From Chitinophagaceae bacterium (GTDB lineage: Bacteria; Bacteroidota; Bacteroidia; Chitinophagales; Chitinophagaceae), in assembly GCA_016710935.1 (NCBI GenBank), contig JADJTY010000015.1:1-64000 (forward strand): 64,000 nucleotides of DNA, in the 5' to 3' direction. The position numbers were made by a program, and so were the translations under genes. Positions within the stretch are counted from its first letter, which is position 1. Each line of letters starts with the position of its first letter. The notes beneath the pieces were generated by a model. The model worked only from the letters and a program-made list of their open reading frames with translations. It searched no databases and was not told the DNA's origin. Shown in pieces: positions 61,440-64,000 of this stretch.

Positions 61440-61640
61440 GGGAATTTTTGTTTGCCACAGAGGCACGGAAGCAAAGAAACGTTATTTGTATTTTTCAGTG
61501 CTTTCAGTGCTTCTGTGGCAAATCTTTTTCTACCGTAGGCAGAATTATAGTTTGCCTGCGGCAAACTTTTATTGCCACAGAGGCACAGAAGCACAGAAAG
61601 GTTTATTCTGAATTCATACTTCGACAAGCTCAGTATGACA
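61440..61640. repeat. Dispersed intergenic repeats (GCCACAGAGGCAC type and TTCGACAAGCTCAG type)
   Basis: GCCACAGAGGCAC occurs at 61454-61466 and 61574-61586, with a partial inverse (TTCTGTGGCAAA) at about 61511-61522. TTCGACAAGCTCAG at 61620-61633 recurs at 62954 and, inverted, near 62895. They are intergenic REP-like repeats of the kind scattered in many Bacteroidota genomes. Confidence 0.65.
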
Positions 61641-61645
61641 TTACG

Positions 61646-62839
61646 TTAATAAAAAAACTCTGCCCTGTACGGATACCGTATCCGGTACATTTCCCTTACT
61701 TCATTCAAAATGGTCTGGCGCAGGTTATCCAGGTTGGTGCGTTCGGTAGCCGAAATAAACACACAGTGGCCCTTGGTTTCATTTTGCCAGCGTTGTTTCA
61801 GATCATCCAGTATCTCCACTTTTACGGCAGGCTCCAGCCACTGATCAAAGGCCTGTTCTTCATATTTGTCCATCTTATTAAAAATGGTAATTACCGGTTT
61901 ATCGCCGGCACCCAGGTCGGCCAGGGTTTTATTTACCACGTTCAATTGTTCTTCGTACTGCGGGTGTGACATATCCACCACATGCAGCAGCACATCTGCC
62001 TCACGTACTTCATCCAGCGTGCTTTTAAAGCTTTCAACCAGGTGGTGCGGCAGTTTACGGATGAACCCCACGGTGTCGCTCAGCAAAAAAGGCGTTTGTT
62101 CAAACACCACTTTACGGGTGGTGGTATCCAGCGTGGCAAATAATTTGTTTTCGGCAAAAACCTCGCTCTTGCTTAAAATATTCATCAGGGTTGATTTGCC
62201 CACATTGGTATAACCCACCAGGGCCACCCTGATAAATTCGCCCCTGTCCTTACGCTGGGTGAAGGATTGTTTATCAATTTCGGCCAGGCGTTTGCGTAAC
62301 AAGCCGATCTTGTCCTTCACAATACGGCGATCGGTTTCAATTTCCGTTTCACCCGGACCCCGGGTTCCAACACCGCCTCCCTGGCGTTCGAGGTGCTTCC
62401 ACATTCCTTTTAACCTGGGTAATATATATTGATACTGTGCCAGCTCTACCTGGGTTTTGGCCTGGGCTGTTTGGGCCCTGCTGGCAAAGATGTCCAGTAT
62501 CAGATCGCTGCGGTCGATCGTTTTAACATTGAGTTCTTTTTCTATATTCTGTATTTGAGATCCCGTTAATTCATCATCAAATATCACCAGGCTGATATTT
62601 CCTTTTAGCAGGATGAATTGTTTGATCTCTTCCAGTTTTCCCTTACCCACAAATATCTTACTGTCGGGATGCGGCAGTTTTTGTGTAAATCTTTTTACAG
62701 CTACCGCACCGGCGGTTTCGGCCAGAAAAGCCAGTTCATCCAGGTATTCGTTCACCATAGGCTCGGTTTGTTCTTTATAAACCAGCCCCACCAGTATAGC
62801 CTGTTCTTCTTTCCTGATTATTTTTTTAGTTTCTATCAA
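61646..62839 (-). CDS. hflX: GTPase HflX, 397 aa
   Basis: Ribosome-associated GTPase that splits stalled or stressed 70S ribosomes. The N-terminal HflX domain contains 'GKGKLEEIKQFI', 'DDELTGSQIQNIE' and 'DRSDLILDIFASRAQTAQA'. The linker signature is 'GGGVGTRGPGETEIETDRR' (about 154-172). The G domain follows, with G1 'GYTNVGKST' (209-217), G3 'DTVGFI' and G4 'NKMD'. Length and motif order are typical. The start at 62839 (MIETKK) is supported by alignment of the N-terminal domain. Housekeeping gene; flanked by REP-like repeats on both sides. Confidence 0.96.
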   Translation of the reverse strand: MIETKKIIRKEEQAILVGLVYKEQTEPMVNEYLDELAFLAETAGAVAVKRFTQKLPHPDSKIFVGKGKLEEIKQFILLKGNISLVIFDDELTGSQIQNIEKELNVKTIDRSDLILDIFASRAQTAQAKTQVELAQYQYILPRLKGMWKHLERQGGGVGTRGPGETEIETDRRIVKDKIGLLRKRLAEIDKQSFTQRKDRGEFIRVALVGYTNVGKSTLMNILSKSEVFAENKLFATLDTTTRKVVFEQTPFLLSDTVGFIRKLPHHLVESFKSTLDEVREADVLLHVVDMSHPQYEEQLNVVNKTLADLGAGDKPVITIFNKMDKYEEQAFDQWLEPAVKVEILDDLKQRWQNETKGHCVFISATERTNLDNLRQTILNEVREMYRIRYPYRAEFFY

Positions 62840-62886
62840 TATTTTTTATTTAGTCTTATACAAATCAGATATTAACCTAATAAACG

Positions 62887-62975
62887 CTGTCAGGTTGAGC
62901 TTGTCGAAACCGGGGCCTTTTGGAAAAGAGCCTCATTTATTTGTGAACCCGCCTTCGACAAGCTCAGGCTGACAG
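62887..62975. repeat. REP-like inverted repeat pair upstream of hflX
   Basis: A 22-bp arm at 62887-62908 (starts CTGTCAGGTTGAG) is complementary at 20 of 22 positions to 62954-62975 (TTCGACAAGCTCAGGCTGAC then AG). A third, partial copy lies at 61620. Confidence 0.75.
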
Positions 62976-63017
62976 TATAATTTTAATGTTTAATCGGTAT
63001 TATTTAACAAAGGTATT

Positions 63018-63051
63018 TAAAACCAAAACGTTCCGGGTAAAATCCGGAACG
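63018..63051 (-). terminator. Terminator of the peptidyl-prolyl isomerase gene
   Basis: CGTTCCGG (63029-63036) pairs perfectly with CCGGAACG (63044-63051) around a 7-nt loop; on the minus strand TTTTGGTTTT follows. Confidence 0.8.
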
Positions 63052-63078
63052 CTTTTAAAAGTATTATCAGTTATTTAC

Positions 63079-64000
63079 TTAGTTTTTCAGGGGAGCTCCC
63101 GAAAGCCATTTTTTCATTTCCGGGCAGGCTTTATAATCATCATCCACCAGAATATAATAAGTGTTTACTTTTTTATTAAACCACTGCTCCAGTACTTCAT
63201 TCTTTTTTTCTTCCAGTGCACGTTGGGCAACACGGTTGTAATCGTCTTTTAAATTTTCCCTGTGCGGTTCTGTTCTTGTTTTTAAATAAGCGATGCGAAT
63301 GCCCTTTTTCCCACGCTCATCCATAAATTCGGAAGGGTGAGAATATTGTCCTACAGTAAGGTCTTTCAGCATGGCAACCATATCCTTATCAAGCTGGTCG
63401 ATGGTTACATAAGTGCTTCCATCTCTTCCCGTAATTTGCCCGGCGGTAAACTTACTTTGCTCATCGTCGCTGAACCTGGCAACGGCCGCGCCAAAATCCA
63501 TTTTACCGGCAACCAGTAAATCACGGATTGAATCCAGTTTTTTGGTGCCTTCCTTCATTTCAAATGAGGTAACCTGCGGGATAAGCAGCAAATGCCTTAC
63601 CGAAGCATCATCACCGGCACGGCTAACCAGTTGCATAATATGATAACCAAATCTTGTTTTAAACGGGTTGGAAACCTGCCCCGGCTTTAAAGTGAATGCC
63701 TTACCAAGCCATACGGGATCAAGTTCTTTTGAATAACGGTTAACATCATATTGTCCGCCGGTTTCTTTACTACCGGGGTCCATGGTGTAAATACTTGCCA
63801 GTGAGGCAAAATCCTGTTTTCCGGATTCGATCTGTTCTTTAAATCCTTTTAACTGCTCCATGGCATATTCTTCAGCATCACGGTGTGCCTTGGGGTACAT
63901 AACGATCTGGCTTATTTCCACTTCACTTTCGTACAGGTATAAACTGTCTGTTGGGATCTTTTTGAAATATTCGTTTACTTCTTTAGGCGTGATGCGTACA
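63079..64000 (-). CDS. SurA-like parvulin-type peptidyl-prolyl isomerase, 5' end outside window
   Basis: The frame stays open to the window edge, upstream of an internal Met at 63921, so at least 307 residues are present and the N-terminus is missing. The visible part includes a first PPIC/parvulin domain ('DFASLASIYTMDPGSKETGG' into 'YDVNRYSKELDP', 'AFTLKPGQVSNPFKTRFGYH', 'IMQLVSRAGD'). A second, more divergent unit follows ('MDFGAAVARFSDDEQSKFTA', 'GSTYVTIDQLDKDMVAML', 'GKKGIRIAYLKTRTEPH'), then a helical C-terminus. SurA-type proteins chaperone outer-membrane proteins in the periplasm, consistent with a Gram-negative envelope. Terminated by a strong hairpin. Confidence 0.88.
   Translation of the reverse strand, partial: VRITPKEVNEYFKKIPTDSLYLYESEVEISQIVMYPKAHRDAEEYAMEQLKGFKEQIESGKQDFASLASIYTMDPGSKETGGQYDVNRYSKELDPVWLGKAFTLKPGQVSNPFKTRFGYHIMQLVSRAGDDASVRHLLLIPQVTSFEMKEGTKKLDSIRDLLVAGKMDFGAAVARFSDDEQSKFTAGQITGRDGSTYVTIDQLDKDMVAMLKDLTVGQYSHPSEFMDERGKKGIRIAYLKTRTEPHRENLKDDYNRVAQRALEEKKNEVLEQWFNKKVNTYYILVDDDYKACPEMKKWLSGAPLKN

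Noticed and set aside
61388..61627. 80-residue N-terminal extension of the Rieske protein
   Set aside because: It translates dispersed intergenic repeats; the Rieske fold starts properly at ATG 61387.

Overview
The window comes from a Bacteroidota chromosome, most likely the Chitinophagaceae/Chitinophagales. The evidence is three giant secreted proteins with type IX secretion (T9SS) C-terminal sorting domains, a promoter of the Bacteroidota form (TTTG, 19 bp, TATCTTTG), a GH18 chitinase, SprB-like and glycine-rich surface domains, and the AT-rich composition. Species cannot be assigned from the sequence alone.

Layout. (1) 1-4.8 kb: four chromosomal genes broken by many indels: a family 2 glycosyltransferase, a phytoene-desaturase-like FAD oxidoreductase, a membrane-anchored coiled-coil protein and a halogenase-like flavoprotein. 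(2) 5.1-5.8 kb: a promoter with a dyad, a 59-residue protein and tRNA-Asn(GTT). (3) 5.77-27.78 kb: a ~22-kb integrative element in the 3' end of tRNA-Asn, bounded by a 26-bp direct repeat of the tRNA 3' end, with matching arm-type repeats about 70 bp inside each end. Its left third carries the backbone: tyrosine recombinase, a NUMOD4/HNH homing-endonuclease remnant, a RepA-like AAA ATPase, 9-bp iterons, SSB and a DUF932 protein. The middle carries defence-type cargo: a membrane protein, a NACHT NTPase with an unknown partner gene, a putative pPIWI-associated-nuclease-like protein, an HNH nuclease, a Shedu (SduA/DUF4263) nuclease, and a HigB/HigA-ImmA toxin-antitoxin pair. The right end is a five-gene minus-strand operon: HhH protein, Nudix hydrolase, thymidylate-synthase/dCMP-hydroxymethylase-like protein, a UDG-like protein with a GLNPS motif, and an alpha-glutamyl/putrescinyl-thymine pyrophosphorylase-like protein. 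It looks like a DNA-base or nucleotide modification module. (4) 27.9-30.9 kb: a secreted protein of unknown function and a GH18 chitinase. (5) 31-60.8 kb: three tandem giant T9SS proteins (about 3130, 3040 and 3465 aa) that share near-identical blocks, duplicated intergenic DNA and an orphan C-terminal fragment. (6) 61-64 kb: a Rieske protein, HflX and a SurA-like peptidyl-prolyl isomerase cut by the window end.

Two observations deserve most attention. First, several single-gene cargo units (16.7-22.0 kb, all plus strand) are separated by related imperfect inverted-repeat sequences, laid out like half-sites of integron attC sites, yet no integron integrase is present. This suggests a cassette-like way of loading defence genes into the island. 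Second, the base-processing operon combines a TS-fold enzyme carrying Asp at the dUMP/dCMP-discriminating position with a UDG-like and two HhH/glycosylase-like proteins.

Caution: many genes in the first 28 kb are split by one-base indels, nearly always in homopolymer runs, while only one such break is seen in the last 36 kb. I list each broken gene over its full reconstructed extent. Whether the breaks are consensus errors or real decay cannot be decided here.
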